Assembly: GCA_039621445.1 (NCBI GenBank)
Contig: CP154955.1
Span: 46,151,540-46,215,539, forward strand
Direction: 5' to 3'
Length of the DNA stretch: 64,000 bases
Source of the DNA: Euglena gracilis
Lineage: Eukaryota; Euglenida; Euglenophyceae; Euglenales
In this document: piece by piece, positions 1 through 10,124 of the stretch
Layout: each line of letters opens with the position of its first letter
How positions within the stretch are numbered: position 1 is the first letter of the stretch
Translations under genes and position numbers: made by a program
Notes under the pieces: generated by a model
What the model saw: only the letters and a program-made list of their open reading frames with translations
Databases searched by the model: none
Told to the model about the DNA's origin: nothing

Positions 1-2
1 TT

Positions 3-224
3 TTGGATGATTTCCAGGAGATCTGTGAGCAAGTGACGTGTGGACGGGGCCCCTCGGAGAGCAGCGTGGGCCCCACGTGGAAGAAATTCCGTAACTATGA
101 CAAAGTGCTCGTGAACCCGCACGACCGCCGGCAGCGCGTCCGCATCCAGATGGTCTGGAACGGCCACCCGGAGCATTATGGGCTTCACTGGGGCCTGCGG
201 ACCTACACCGACCCCGGCCACCAG
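3..224 (+). CDS. Exon of spliced SGNH-like gene (5' end off-window)
   Basis: An open frame runs in from the left edge and ends at a good donor (CCAG then GTGTGTGG). The translation contains VRIQMVWNGHPEHYGLHWGL, then YTDPGHQ, with ordinary, non-repetitive amino-acid use. I read it as an upstream exon of the same gene as the exons near 0.7, 0.95 and 4.2 kb, because strand and phase agree: it ends in phase 0 and the next candidate exon opens in phase 0. The link to an SGNH/GDSL-like hydrolase comes from those later exons, not from this one. A catalytic GDS block is not visible here and may lie off-window. The methionine at position 3 is not necessarily the start. Confidence 0.45.
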
Positions 225-707
225 GTGTGTGGTGCTGGGCATGTTTGGGAAACCTAATGGAAAACAGTCGGGAAACAGTCGGGCCTGAAAACCCGAGGAT
301 CCTGCCACGGAGGCCAAATTTTGAGCCTGGCCCTGGCTCAGCAAATCCCCTTGAGGTCCATGAAGAGATGTATGTTTCCCCGGGGAGGTTTGCAAAAGAA
401 GCGACTGCCGCACATGAAAGTCATCTTTGCTTATCCCATTGGGATGTGCAAGCAGACCCCAAAATGCAAATTTTGCCACAGAACAAAGATGGCAGTTTTT
501 TTTTTTGCGCGCGTGGCTCTTCTGTCTTGGATGGCTCTTGTATGCCCCCCCCAAAAGACACATATGTTCCTTTGAGTTAAGTTTTACTTTGTTTGAGCAA
601 AGAAGCCAACGTCTTTCGTTTTTATGGCTTGTTTGCTTATTGTTCGAATTTCCACACGTGCCAGCACCGCCGTTTTCAATGGTTGTCGGGCGGATGATTT
701 TCCACAG

Positions 708-803
708 GACCGCCTGCGTGCCATATTTAGTGCGGACCACCGCCCGGATTTCGTTCTCATCAACAGCGGCATGCATGATGTTTTCCTCTACAACATCACC
801 CTG
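708..803 (+). CDS. Exon of SGNH-like gene (RPDFVLINSGMHD block)
   Basis: The segment lies between a TTTTCCACAG acceptor and a CTG/GTGTGC donor and is open in phase 0. It encodes RPDFVLINSGMHD, which looks like the conserved hydrophobic strand plus N-x-G-x-H-D block of eukaryotic SGNH/PC-esterase-like proteins. In that family the block helps form the oxyanion hole; this assignment is from family knowledge. The exon could begin further upstream, because the frame is also open from about 630. The downstream intron contains a GT microsatellite. Confidence is moderate because the exons are short and the full domain cannot be assembled. Confidence 0.5.
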
Positions 804-815
804 GTGTGCCACAAT

Positions 816-876
816 GTGTGTGTGTGTGTGTGGGTGGGTGGGTGTGGGTGTGTGTGTGGGTGTGGGTGTGTGTGTG
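816..876 (+). repeat. GT-rich microsatellite in intron
   Basis: Imperfect (GT)n and GGGTGTG repeats lie between the candidate exons at 708-803 and 954-1032. Continuous translation through them gives only Val-Cys-Gly runs, so they are better read as intronic. Confidence 0.8.
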
Positions 877-953
877 ATCCCCAAGACCTTTCAGTCTGTC
901 AGGGACAATTTTGCCTCAAGGCATTGCGTATGGCATTCCCTGTCCCCGCACAG

Positions 954-1032
954 GGCATTTATGACACGTTGGCAAATTACTCCCGTCGGCTGCGCTTCGC
1001 AATCAATTTCTTGGAGGGGATACCTGGCCGAG
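954..1032 (+). CDS. Exon of SGNH-like gene
   Basis: It follows a CCCCGCACAG acceptor and opens in phase 0 as GIYDTLANYSRRLRFAINFL, ending near a GAG/GTGTTG donor. The pattern Y-D-x-L-x-x-Y-x-R-R-L-R, with an aromatic/aliphatic helix behind it, fits the helix that follows the N-x-G-x-H-D block in SGNH-like proteins. It shares strand and phase with the preceding exon. The 3' border is uncertain. Confidence 0.45.
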
Positions 1033-1293
1033 GTGTTGCCATGCTTTGAAAAAAGTAAAAAAAAACCTGCCTGTTGTTTATTTCCTCCCTTTGTCAAGCC
1101 TTCTGGCCTTTTTAATTCTGTTTGTTTTTGGTCAAAGCAAATCCTTTTAATGGGGAGGGCGGTGCTGCAACCTATCGGACTCTTCAGTTGGCCACATTTG
1201 CTGCATTATCCCCCCCCAACCAAAGCAAGGATGCTTTTATTAGACCGCCTGCCTCTGGTGGAGCCCTACCTGATCCTTGTTGATATTCTTTAG

Positions 1294-1413
1294 GATTCCC
1301 ATCAAAGTTGTGGCAGTGGGCCGCCACTTTTGACGGCGGGAGGTGCAATTTCATTGGGACCATTGCTGGAAAAAGCTTGCTGGCTGACCTCTCCCGGGAT
1401 AGGGTTTCCGCTG
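1294..1413 (+). CDS. Possible further exon of the same gene
   Basis: After a TTCTTTAG acceptor, the phase left by the previous exon gives an open stretch containing KLWQWAATFDGGRCNFIG and then GKSLLADLS, stopping at a TAG near 1413. Phase compatibility is the main support. Two other frames are also partly open, so this is only a candidate. Confidence 0.22.
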
Positions 1414-4234
1414 GAACTGAGTAGGATCTGGGGTTCAGCTCAGTTCTCCATCCAGCTCAACTGGATCCAGAATACTCAGATTATGCAAAACATCGAAAAG
1501 TGCAATAAATAAATTTGATAAGGTAAAATTTTGAGCTGGGCAGTCCGTTTTGGACCCATTTTCCTCCGAGTTTGTCCCTTTCGATGCAAATAATTACTTT
1601 CCATCCGGCAGCCCTTCAGGCGGCTGGACAGGAATGAAAATATCAAAATTTGTCAATAGGGGGTCTGCGACTGAAAAACCTCCGTGACCTTCCAGCCGCC
1701 CAGACCCCCCCCCCTGGCAGTTACAGATTTGTTGCATTGAAAGGAGCCAAACGTGGTTCTCCCAAATTCATTCACAATGGTGGGATGCTTGGCTGGCTGA
1801 ACCACCTGGGGGGGCTTCATACAGATGATGTGCTGCTGGAGACCAGTTTGCTTAAGGCAAAAAAAATCCACATCCAGAATTGGTGCAAGAGTGCCAAAAA
1901 AGTGTTGGACATTCACTGGAGGAATATTTATATACTAATATATTTATTTCATTTTATGAAAATATGTCGAAATGCTGACCCATATCACCGCAACCGGTTC
2001 AAGTCCCCCCAGAAACGCCTTGCCAAGCATTAGCTTCATACCCCTCAGTTCAAGGGGTTCTGGTTGAGGCCAGCAGATACAGAACCCAGGGATTCATTCG
2101 CTCTCACCGCTTCTTCATTTCTGTTTGGTTCTGGAGATCAACACAAAAGCCAGATTGTCGTTCGGGGGAATTATTCGCCCATCTTTCCGAAGTGTACCTC
2201 AGTGGGAGGATTGGCACAAAGCAGCTCTGGGCTTGTTGACTGTGTCACGTGACAGACTTAATTAAATTACAGGCACAATGGGGACCAGGCTGTATTTTAG
2301 TCGGTTGCCGACCCCACCCCGGGGGGGGGGGTGCCTGCGCACTCCCAATTCGACCCCCCCGGGGGGGGGCACACGGCCAAAAGTGCCCTAGCACAACCCC
2401 GGCGCCTTTGGCCGGGGAGCCAAAAATGGCCTATTTTCAAAGGAATGTGCCTGGGCACAGGCCGAAATCCGACCCCCCCGGGGGGGTAGTGCCTGCCTGG
2501 GCAGGCACTCACAGGCGCTCCGGACCCCCCCTCCCCCCCCAGGGTTGGTAAAAAACGGCCTGATGGGGACTTTTAACCTTACCCCTCATGCCTCAGGAGG
2601 ACTTGATTCAAAAAACATCGAGAGGTCAATTTTCTCGCCAGCGTTTCGAGCCATAAAATATTCACGTTTTTTGAAAACGTTGTCCCAAATGCACCAGTCC
2701 CATTTTTTTTGAAAAAAGCCGCTTTGGCCATGCCTTCCCCTTGTTGAACTCAGGGTTGGGGTTCCGAACACCTGACACCACATCTCACACCGAACACCTT
2801 ATTGTTTTTATGCTTGTGCCCCATCACATGAATGGGCAACTGAGCCAACTGGCACACCGCAGGCAACAGTACCTTCATCTGGCGTGCGACCAAGGCCCCT
2901 GCAGGGCCCAAGTATAGGAATTGGTACGTCAACCCACACAAATACCTGCAGGGACCTCTCATCATTGATGGCACGGTGTGTGCTGCGGCGTTGTGGAGTT
3001 TCCCGTTTCCCCCGAAAAGGAGGCATTCTGACCACAGGCAGCAAAGGCTTTCTTGCACCATTTTTTTGCGTTCATTCTTCTTTTTTGTGTTCACATCCAG
3101 CTGCCCCATATTTTCTTCGCCAATACTCAACACAAAGACCCCTGTGGCTGGAAAACACAAAAATCGGATGGATTTAATATTTTCTGCTCCCCTGGGCCGG
3201 GCTTTTAATCCTTGTTTGGCATTTTGGCTCGAGGGGAGCTGCAGAGAATTTTTATTGAAGTTAGCCAAGAAAAATGCCAGGGTTGCCGAAATATTGGCCA
3301 GAGAAAAGCAGCTGGTTGTCCGCTTGTGGTCGTACGACCTGGATTTAATCCACACCAAAATTGAGGACAATCATCGTCCATTTACACATTCACAGTAGTT
3401 TTTTTTTATTGAACATCCTTTTGGATTGACAAGCAAGGAAGGGACGGCCACGGAGTGCTGTGGGTTTGCCCCACTGGCATATCCTGCTCTTGGGTCTCCC
3501 GGTGGGCCCAGGCTGTCCATCCTTCATGAAATTTGCCTCGAATGAAAACCTCCCAGTGAACGGCGGTTCTCCAGCAAACTGAAACCCACATGAACTCACA
3601 GGACCCCCAGCGAATTCATAGGTACCGCAGCAAACCAACTATCGGGCAAGGATGGCTTTTGTGGCAGCTGGAATGGCGTTATGCAGGGGGGGGGGGGTAT
3701 GCAAGTAAGTCTTGTTGTGTGTTCCCCCTTTGGTTTATGGACTGTAACTTCATGACTTGGTTTGTAATTGCAAAGCTCCTGGCTGAAACGGTTCCAAAGT
3801 TTTGATGACAATCCATTTTCATTCAAGGATCATGGGGGGTTCTTAAGGGATTTTTTTTTTCAAAGGCTTCGCACCCAACCATGAGGTATGTGGCAAGTGT
3901 CGGGTGGGTGATGATGCCTCAGTTATGTTTGCGCATAGCCAAATAATCCAAAACAGAACAGGAGCTCAAACGAAAATAATATCCATTTAATATCCCCTGG
4001 CAACCAAACACGTAACAGAAGCCTTGGCTTAGTGAGAAAAGCTTGAGTTTGCGCGTGACGAGGGCCTCTTTGCCTTTCCGTGTCATATGTCAGGTTCGTG
4101 CTTCAGCAGATTATATCCGAACAAAGCCTTGGCTGGAGGTGTGTGAATTGTATTGAGCGACATTCGCTTGTTGGCTTTGCCATATGGCGAGACCTGCACA
4201 TAAATAAGCACAATCCTCTCTTCTTCTTTCTCAG
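1414..4234 (+). other. Mostly intronic DNA with weak coding candidates
   Basis: No gene is secure here. Three stretches read like coding sequence: 1650-1930 (contains FIHNGGMLGWLNHLGGLHTD), 2865-3030 (contains YVNPHKYLQGPLIIDGTV) and 3240-3397 (contains ARVAEILAREKQLVVRLWSY). They are on the strand of the SGNH-like gene and could be its missing exons, but I could not join them with consistent phases. The block at 2290-2545 is a run of C/G homopolymers. Confidence 0.3.
2290..2545. repeat. C/G homopolymer hairpin block
   Basis: Alternating runs of 7-11 C and G make self-complementary blocks (GACCCCCCCGGGGGGG type) at about 2317-2332, 2354-2370 and 2472-2487, plus the palindrome TGCCTGCCTGGGCAGGCA. 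The two copies of the CGACCCCCCCGGGGGGG block suggest an old hairpin element. Proline- and glycine-rich frames through it are not credible proteins. Confidence 0.6.
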
Positions 4235-4359
4235 TATTTGGATGCCTGGTCACTCACTTTTCCATTCCACTGGGATGATACCTATTCCGACGGGCACCAT
4301 TACTCGGCCACAAAGAACAAGATGGTGGAGTATATGTATTTGCAGCTCCTGTTGAATCG
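4235..4359 (+). CDS. Exon of SGNH-like gene with DGxHY block
   Basis: A polypyrimidine tract and TTTCTCAG precede the exon; a CG/GTGCGTG donor ends it. It encodes YLDAWSLTFPFHWDD, then YSDGHHYSA, then VEYMYLQLLLNR. The D-G-H-H-Y element matches the D-x-x-H catalytic block near the C-terminus of SGNH-like esterases, and a helix after it is typical. This is the best-supported exon of the host gene. It ends in phase 2, so at least one more exon should follow, but I could not place it. Whether the whole gene is intact cannot be judged. Confidence 0.55.
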
Positions 4360-5832
4360 GTGCGTGCCCACTGTGTCCATCTGCCTTCACCGTCATCTTC
4401 TGTTTTCTGCCCACACACTGGAACCAGTCCTCGTGGAGAATTGCATTTTTTATTTTGAAGGTTGGGAGTTGGCTTCTGTGTCCCTGGGGGTGCCCAAATC
4501 TGACACATCCCCCCCGCCCCCCAGGTGTCGGTTTGGGTCCCGCCTGGCAGCCAACCCAGCCAATTTTCCCTTGGAAATGGCGCTTGTCGGGATGTGCGGT
4601 GGCACGACCCACCTTAACTCCCCGCCCACCGCTGTTTTTAAATGAGGGTTTGGATCATGGCAAAGCGCGTGGTACTGCCAAGAAAGGGGAAAGCGCTGAA
4701 TAGTGTTTGGGAGGGTTGCCGAGTGCTGCTGTCCACGTTCTTTGCAGGATCTGCCAGCCGCACGTTCTCAAAAATTGAAAAAAGAGGCCCTCTGGTTCGG
4801 CATGTGTGCAAACTCATGCTCGCGGACTCACTTTCTGGATCTCAAGTTCAGAGTCTTCTCACCTTGCCCACAGCATCCATAACCAGCCACACCTTTGTTG
4901 CAATCTGCATCGCTGTGCAAGGTTTTGCAGCCCTGCCCCCCCCCCCCGGATATAAAGTAGGTATATCCCCCTCCCGTTGATTTTTTTCATCAGGAATCAT
5001 TTTTTGCATTTTTTTTTGCATTTTTGAAGTTTGGGCCTCACGGAGGGAGTCATCCATCTTCCCACTATCTCAAATTCTTCACAGACCGATGATTATTTGT
5101 CGTCGTGTCTTCTTTCTGTTGGGTCTGCTTTCTGTTGGGTCTGTTGCTGAAAATTCCATGGGGGGGTTTATTTTTGGGGAGTGGGTTTATTGGTTTGTTT
5201 GCTGTATATTTCGGCCATTTTCAAAACTGTCTAACACATGAAAAATGGGTAACCTTCAAAAAGTCAATCCCCGATCAAAAAATTATGTCATTTTTTGTTT
5301 TCGGGGCTGAAGAGTTTTTTGAGGGGAGATTTTTGGATTGGATTTTGAAAATTTGAAAAATCTTGACCCCCCAAATAACTTTTAAGTGCCAAAAGCAGGC
5401 ATTTTTCAAGGCGAAAATTTCAATTTCTTTTGAAGGGTTTTTCAAGACATTTTGAGAATTTTAAGAATTTTTACGGAGTCTATTTTCCAAGGGTGGTTGC
5501 AGAGCCATCCAGCCACCAATTCAATGTCGGTTCAGGTTGAAATCGAAAAGTTAGAAAACCCAGTTTCGGGTGTAGACAATGTTTCAGGGGGTTGAGTTTT
5601 CTGACGTATTTTTGGCAATGCATTGGAAAGCGTTAGAAACTTTGGTAATTTTAAGCTTGCCCAAAAAGCTGGTCGCCCCAAAAAAACCTTTATTACAGCC
5701 AAAAAAAGGAACGTCCAAATGATTTTACCCCTCAGAAGGAAAAAAAATGGGCAAAGCAAGGGCAACTTTTTGGGAATTTCGGTGGAAAATGGGGCTCAAG
5801 AAACTTCGGAAAAAAGAATTCGAGCACTCCCT
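4360..5832. other. No gene recognised
   Basis: Short frames at 4642-4980 (+) and elsewhere show no family signature. A CTTTGCAG acceptor-like site lies at about 4748. The 5,000-5,830 stretch is A/T-rich with many T and A runs, and I see no repeat unit, RNA gene or coding region in it. Confidence 0.5.
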
Positions 5833-6228
5833 CAGGGTTTGATATAAGGAGGGCGTACATGGTTTAGGTGGGGGGGTGTCCCCCCCCACCCCCGGGGGTC
5901 CGGACCCCCCCCCCACCTGCCAGGGGGGTCCGGACCGACCCTCGGGGGGGTTCCCGGGACCCCCCCCAAAAAGGGTCAATTTTTTCCTCCGGCGCTTCGC
6001 GCCGAAATTTTTTTTTGCATTTTTGGCACATTTTTGCCCAAAAAGTGCCCAAAATGGCACTTTTGGTCGTTTTGGGGGGTCAAAATTTTTCGGCCCGGCG
6101 CTTCGCACCGGGCCGAAATTCGGCCACCCTGACCGCGCACCTGTTTAGGTGGGGGGGGTGTGCCCCCCGCCCGCCCTCCTGGCCCGCAGGGGGGGGTCCG
6201 GACCCCCCCCCACCTGTACTTATACTCG
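5833..6228 (-). mobile_element. MITE of the CAGGGTTCGATATAAGG family (eroded end)
   Basis: The left tip reads CAGGGTTTGATATAAGGAG. The body (CGGCGCTTCGCGCCG hairpin, then a stretch rich in CCAAAAAGTGCCCAAAATGG, then GGCCACCCTGACCGCGCACC) is the reverse complement of the element at 62765-63158. The right tip is degraded (CTTATACTCGAG instead of CTTATATCGAACCCTG), and no matching 8-bp duplication is visible. The complete copies place the family in a hAT-like group. Confidence 0.75.
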
Positions 6229-6430
6229 AGAAAACCATTTGATCGGGGGTTGATCTCGAAAATCCCAGTGCACTTCCGAAGTGGACTGGGAAAGGGGGGG
6301 CCAGGGCCCGTCGATTCCCCAACATTCTTGATATTCTTTGAAATGTCCATTTTTTTTATTAAAAAAAACTCCCAGAATGGGCCGACACGGGCCAAGCGGG
6401 CTGGACCATTCGGGCTCCGCACTGCGAGAT

Positions 6431-6527
6431 GGTGAGGCCCTGCTTTCCTTGCCGGCTGTTCTGTTCTGGTGTGTTTGTGCGTGTGCGGGGGGTGCTTCTT
6501 ACTGCGCCTTTGTTGCCGGGGTTGGCG
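6431..6527 (+). repeat. Left inverted terminal repeat, DIRS copy 1
   Basis: It pairs in inverse orientation with 13092-13189 (shared core TGCTTTCCTTGCCGGCTGTT, then GGGGGGTGCTTCTTACTGC). The outer tip is GACCATTCGGGCTCCGCAC at 6414. Confidence 0.85.
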
Positions 6528-7157
6528 ATGATGAGGCCTCCTCCGACACCTTGGCGAAGCTGAACCGTCGTGGCCCCGCCCCCCCCCCCCTCTCCCATGG
6601 CTGCTTGGTCGGGGGTCCCCTTGCTGGTTGGGATGTCTTTCTTTTTCTGCTGATTTTTTGGGTGGGAGGGTTGGGCTCACCATCTTCTTGTGCTTCGCCC
6701 TCTTGGTCCCTTCCTCCCCCTTCCTCTGTCGTGGGAGTCCGAGACCATTCGGGCTCCGCACTGCGAGATGGTGGGGTACTGTGCACCCCCCTTTGGGCCA
6801 TAATTGTTTGAATTTTTGATACGACCCCGAGTCGCAAATAATGAGCTTGGAAGGCCCCAAAATTTTTCCACTGACCCAACTGCTGGACTTCTTCCACTTG
6901 CAAACCAGCATTTTTCCACCATAAAACCCCAGCCCCTCTGGTGCTGTGGGGTTTCCAGTGGGTGGTGTCCACCCCCCCCTCTTGCAGAATTTCTTTGCTG
7001 AGGGAATTCACTCTTTCTGATGTCAAAGGTCTTTTACCATCCAAAGACGATAACAAAATATTTTTGTGTCCAACCATGTGGGCTGTCCTTTCCACATACT
7101 CTTGCAATAAATACCAGGGGCTTATGAGGGGGGTGTGTGGCAAATTCAAAACTTCCT
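6499..7157 (-). pseudogene. DIRS copy 1 tyrosine recombinase, C-terminal half
   Basis: This is the catalytic C-terminal part of a tyrosine recombinase. It contains HSTRGAGVLWWKNAGL (H-x-x-R box), QLGQWKNFG (the W/H position) and AFQAHYLRL (nucleophile Tyr). It is colinear with the intact recombinase of copy 2 (35850-37145). The N-terminal half lies at 9475-10124, separated by the nested element, so no functional enzyme is encoded. The tail is translated from the internal complementary region and ends in the left terminal repeat. Confidence 0.85.
6676..6773. repeat. Internal complementary region, DIRS copy 1
   Basis: The segment is the right outer tip (ending GTGGGAGTCCGA) fused directly to the left outer tip (starting GACCATTCGGGC). 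That is the sequence expected at the junction of a circular intermediate. DIRS elements are known to carry such a region as a template for completing their ends. It also encodes the tail of the recombinase frame. Confidence 0.85.
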
Positions 7158-7370
7158 CCCATCATGGGGCCCCAATATTTAGACTGAGGGGGGGGGGGTA
7201 CTGGCTAGTCGACCGACTAGTCGGTCGACTAGCCAGTACCCCTACCGACTAGTCGACCGACTAGTCGGTGGCCTAGTCGGTTCCAGGGGGGGGGGGGGTA
7301 CTGGCTATGGGAGCAACTGGCTAGTCGGTCGACTAGTCGGTCGACTAGTCGACCGACTAGCCACTCTAAT

Positions 7371-7738
7371 GTACCAAAAGGGGGGGTCACCGACCTTTTA
7401 AGCCCCCCCCCCAACATTGATTTGCCTTGTTTTGAACTAGAATTTCAAAGAAAACACGTCTAAAGCCTTCAAAGTTGTCAACACAAAGGATTTTGTTATT
7501 TTGGGGCCCCGGGACAGTTGAGCAACAAAAGGGATTGGCTTCCAAAACGGTTCGGCAGCACAAGGGTTTTTGTTATTTTGGGGCCCTGGGACAGTTGAGC
7601 AACAAAAGGGATGTTTATGGTGCGTTTTTCGCTGTTTGAAATATGTTCAACGAAATTTTTGGCTAAACAAGGCAAATCAGCATTGGAGGGGGGGGGCTTA
7701 AAAAGTCGGTGACCCCCCCCCTTTTGGTACCAAAAGGG
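7371..7738. repeat. Core unit A of the nested element
   Basis: The unit begins GTACCAAAAGGGGGGGTCACC and ends in its inverse, GGTGACCCCCCCCCTTTTGG, with the palindrome GGTACC at the junction with unit B. It contains only about 1.5 copies of the 77-bp repeat (starting at 7495 and 7572). The flanking sequence (AACATTGATTTGCC.. and ..GGCAAATCAGCATTGG) is the same as in unit B. Confidence 0.8.
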
Positions 7739-9320
7739 GGGGTCACCGACCTTTTAAGCCCCCCCCCCAACATTGATTTGCCTTGTTTTGAACTAGAATT
7801 TCAAAGAAAACACGTCTAAAGCCTTCAAAGTTGTCAACACAAAGGATTTTGTTATTTTGGGGCCCCGGGACAGTTGAGCAACAAAAGGGATTGGCTTCCA
7901 AAACGATTCGGCAACACAAGGGTTTTTGTTATTTTGGGGCCCTGGGACAGTTGAGCAACAAAAGGGATTGGCTTCCAAAACGGTTCGGCAACACAAGGGA
8001 TTTTGTTATTTTGGGGCCCTGGAACAGTTGAGCAACAAAAGGGATTGGCTTCCAAAACGGTTCGGCAACACAAGGGATTTTGTTATTTTGGGGCCCTGGA
8101 ACAGTTGAGCAACAAAAGGGATTGGCTTCCAAAACGGTTCGGCAACACAAGGGTTTTTGTTATTTTGGGGCCCTGGGACAGTTGAGCAACAAAAGGGATT
8201 GGCTTCCAAAACGGTTCGGCAACACAAGGGATTTTGTTATTTTGGGGCCCTGGAACAGTTGAGCAACAAAAGGGATTGGCTTCCAAAACGGTTCGGCAAC
8301 ACAAGGGATTTTGTTATTTTGGGGCCCTGGAACAGTTGAGCAACAAAAGGGATTGGCTTCCAAAACGGTTCGGCAACACAAGGGATTTTGTTATTTTGGG
8401 GCCCTGGGACAGTTGAGCAACAAAAGGGATTGGCTTCCAAAACGGTTCGGCAACACAAGGGATTTTGTTATTTTGGGGCCCTGGAACAGTTGAGCAACAA
8501 AAGGGATTGGCTTCCAAAACGGTTCGGCAACACAAGGGATTTTGTTATTTTGGGGCCCTGGAACAGTTGAGCAACAAAAGGGATTGGCTTCCAAAACGGT
8601 TCGGCAACACAAGGGATTTTGTTATTTTGGGGCCCTGGGACAGTTGAGCAACAAAAGGGATTGGCTTCCAAAACGGTTCGGCAACACAAGGGATTTTGTT
8701 ATTTTGGGGCCCCGGAACATTTGAGCAACAAAAGGGATTGGCTTCCAAAACGGATCGGCAACACAAGGGATTTTGTTATTTTGGGGCCCCGGAACATTTG
8801 AGCAACAAAAGGGATTGGCTTCCAAAACGGTTCGGCAACACAAGGGATTTTGTTATTTTGGGGCCCTGGGACAGTTGAGCAACAAAAGGGATTGGCTTCC
8901 AAAACGGTTCGGCAACACAAGGGTTTTTGTTATTTTGGGGCCCTGGGACAGTTGAGCAACAAAAGGGATTGGCTTCCAAAACGGTTCGGCAACACAAGGG
9001 ATTTTGTTATTTTGGGGCCCTGGGACAGTTGAGCAACAAAAGGGATTGGCTTCCAAAACGGTTCGGCAACACAAGGGATTTTGTTATTTTGGGGCCCTGG
9101 GACAGTTGAGCAACAAAAGGGATTGGCTTCCAAAACGGTTCGGCAACACAAGGGATTTTGTTATTTTGGGGCCCTGGGACAGTTGAGCAACAAAATTGAT
9201 GTTTATGGTGCGTTTTTCGCTGTTTGAAATATGTTCAACGAAATTTTTGGCTAAACAAGGCAAATCAGCATTGGAGGGGGGGGGCTTCAAAAGTCGGTGA
9301 CCCCCCCTTTTGGTACATTA
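7733..9320. repeat. Core unit B of the nested element
   Basis: This is the second, longer copy of the same core, directly abutting unit A through a shared GGTACC. It has the same left and right flanks as unit A but holds about 17.5 copies of the 77-bp repeat. Confidence 0.8.
7849..9195. repeat. 77-bp tandem array, about 17.5 copies
   Basis: A period of exactly 77 bp is seen from repeat starts at 7849, 7926, 8003 and so on to 9158. The unit starts TTGTTATTTTGGGGCCC and contains GACAGTTGAGCAACAAAAGG and GCTTCCAAAACGGTTCGGC. Copies differ by one to a few bases (for example CTGGGACAG versus CTGGAACAG, CCCCGGAACATTTG), and variant copies recur with a three-unit rhythm. Because 77 is not a multiple of 3, open frames through it are artefacts. 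Confidence 0.95.
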
Positions 9321-9474
9321 GAGTGGCTAGTCGGTCGACTAGTCGACCGACTAGCCAGTTCCCCCCACCGACTAGTCGGTCGACTAGTAGTCGGTGAACT
9401 AGTCGACCGACTAGTCGGTCGACTAGCCAGTACCCCCCCCCCCCCCACTGTACGTCGGGGCGCCCCATCATGGG

Positions 9475-10124
9475 AATTGCCACCCTTTCCTTTGCAATAA
9501 AATGAAAATTTTTTCTCCCACGAAACTGATTTTTCGCTGTGTCCTGGCTAGATCAACCCCCCGGTGGAGGGCCAAAAGCCTCCAACAGATGATGAGTCTG
9601 TTTCTGAGCTCTTTCACAGAAAGGTCTGAGAGAGGTGTTGAATTCCTCAAGATGTTTTCTAGGAAATCAGTGGGGTCCCAAAAGTGGGCATACTTGCAGA
9701 CATTGGAATTCCATTTCCTTTTCAATGGAGCCAGAAGGGGTGAAAATCTCAATGACCCAAACCCTGGGAGTAACAAGGCTGCTGCATATGCATTTCGTGC
9801 AGTATTCATGCTGTGAACAGCAAGATCAAGGATGGCTTCAGACATCTTGTGGATTGTGCAATCCTGCAGGGGCACCCCTTTGTGCAACAACTGGCCCACC
9901 AATGCCTTGAAGGCTGAGTCATATCTTTTGACATTTCCCAGATTTTTTATGTAAGTGTTGATACTGGACATCGAAACTTCCTGGGATTGTAATATTTGCC
10001 TGACACAACCAAGCAGGGCAAATTCCACCTTGGGGGGGCCCCAGCAGTTGGTGAATAGACCCCATTGGGGGGGTACCAGCAAAACTTTGCTGCCTGGCTG
10101 CCTGATTGACATTAATTGGCGCCA
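9475..10124 (-). pseudogene. DIRS copy 1 tyrosine recombinase, N-terminal half
   Basis: It contains the core-binding part (VKRYDSAFKALVGQLL) and the first catalytic Arg region (LLALHRGVDLARTQRKISF). It continues the frame of the RNase H region after one TAG at 10125, where copy 2 has Trp. It stops at the nested insertion; the rest of the enzyme is at 6499-7157. Confidence 0.85.

Larger units (their letters stand above)
7169..9463. mobile_element. Nested TIR element with TAGTCGG palindromes and 77-bp satellite
   Basis: It is inserted in the recombinase gene of DIRS copy 1. The flanks carry CCCATCATGGG at 7158-7168 and 9464-9474, where copy 2 has a single CCCATCTTGGG, giving an 11-bp duplication (or a shorter one if some terminal C/G belong to the element). 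The ends are GGGGCCCC.. and ..GGGGCGCCCC. Inside come long G runs, TACTGGCTAG, then repeated TAGTCGG/CCGACTA palindromes, then ATGTACCAAAAGGGGGGGTC. The centre holds two head-to-tail core units with 77-bp repeats. No transposase is present, so it is non-autonomous. Related ends occur at 51.9, 57.6, 60.8 and 61.8 kb. Confidence 0.85.

Noticed and set aside
5864-6325. Proline/glycine-rich proteins on both strands
   Set aside because: They arise from C and G runs in a MITE; the same holds for the frames at 42353-43163, 44121-44477 and 62622-63291.
7849-9195. Series of 60-73 codon open frames on both strands
   Set aside because: They are translations of a 77-bp satellite; the period shifts the frame at every unit and each frame ends at the same repeat-borne stop.
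7849-9195. CRISPR-like array
   Set aside because: The whole 77-bp unit is repeated without unique spacers, and the context is a eukaryotic transposon.
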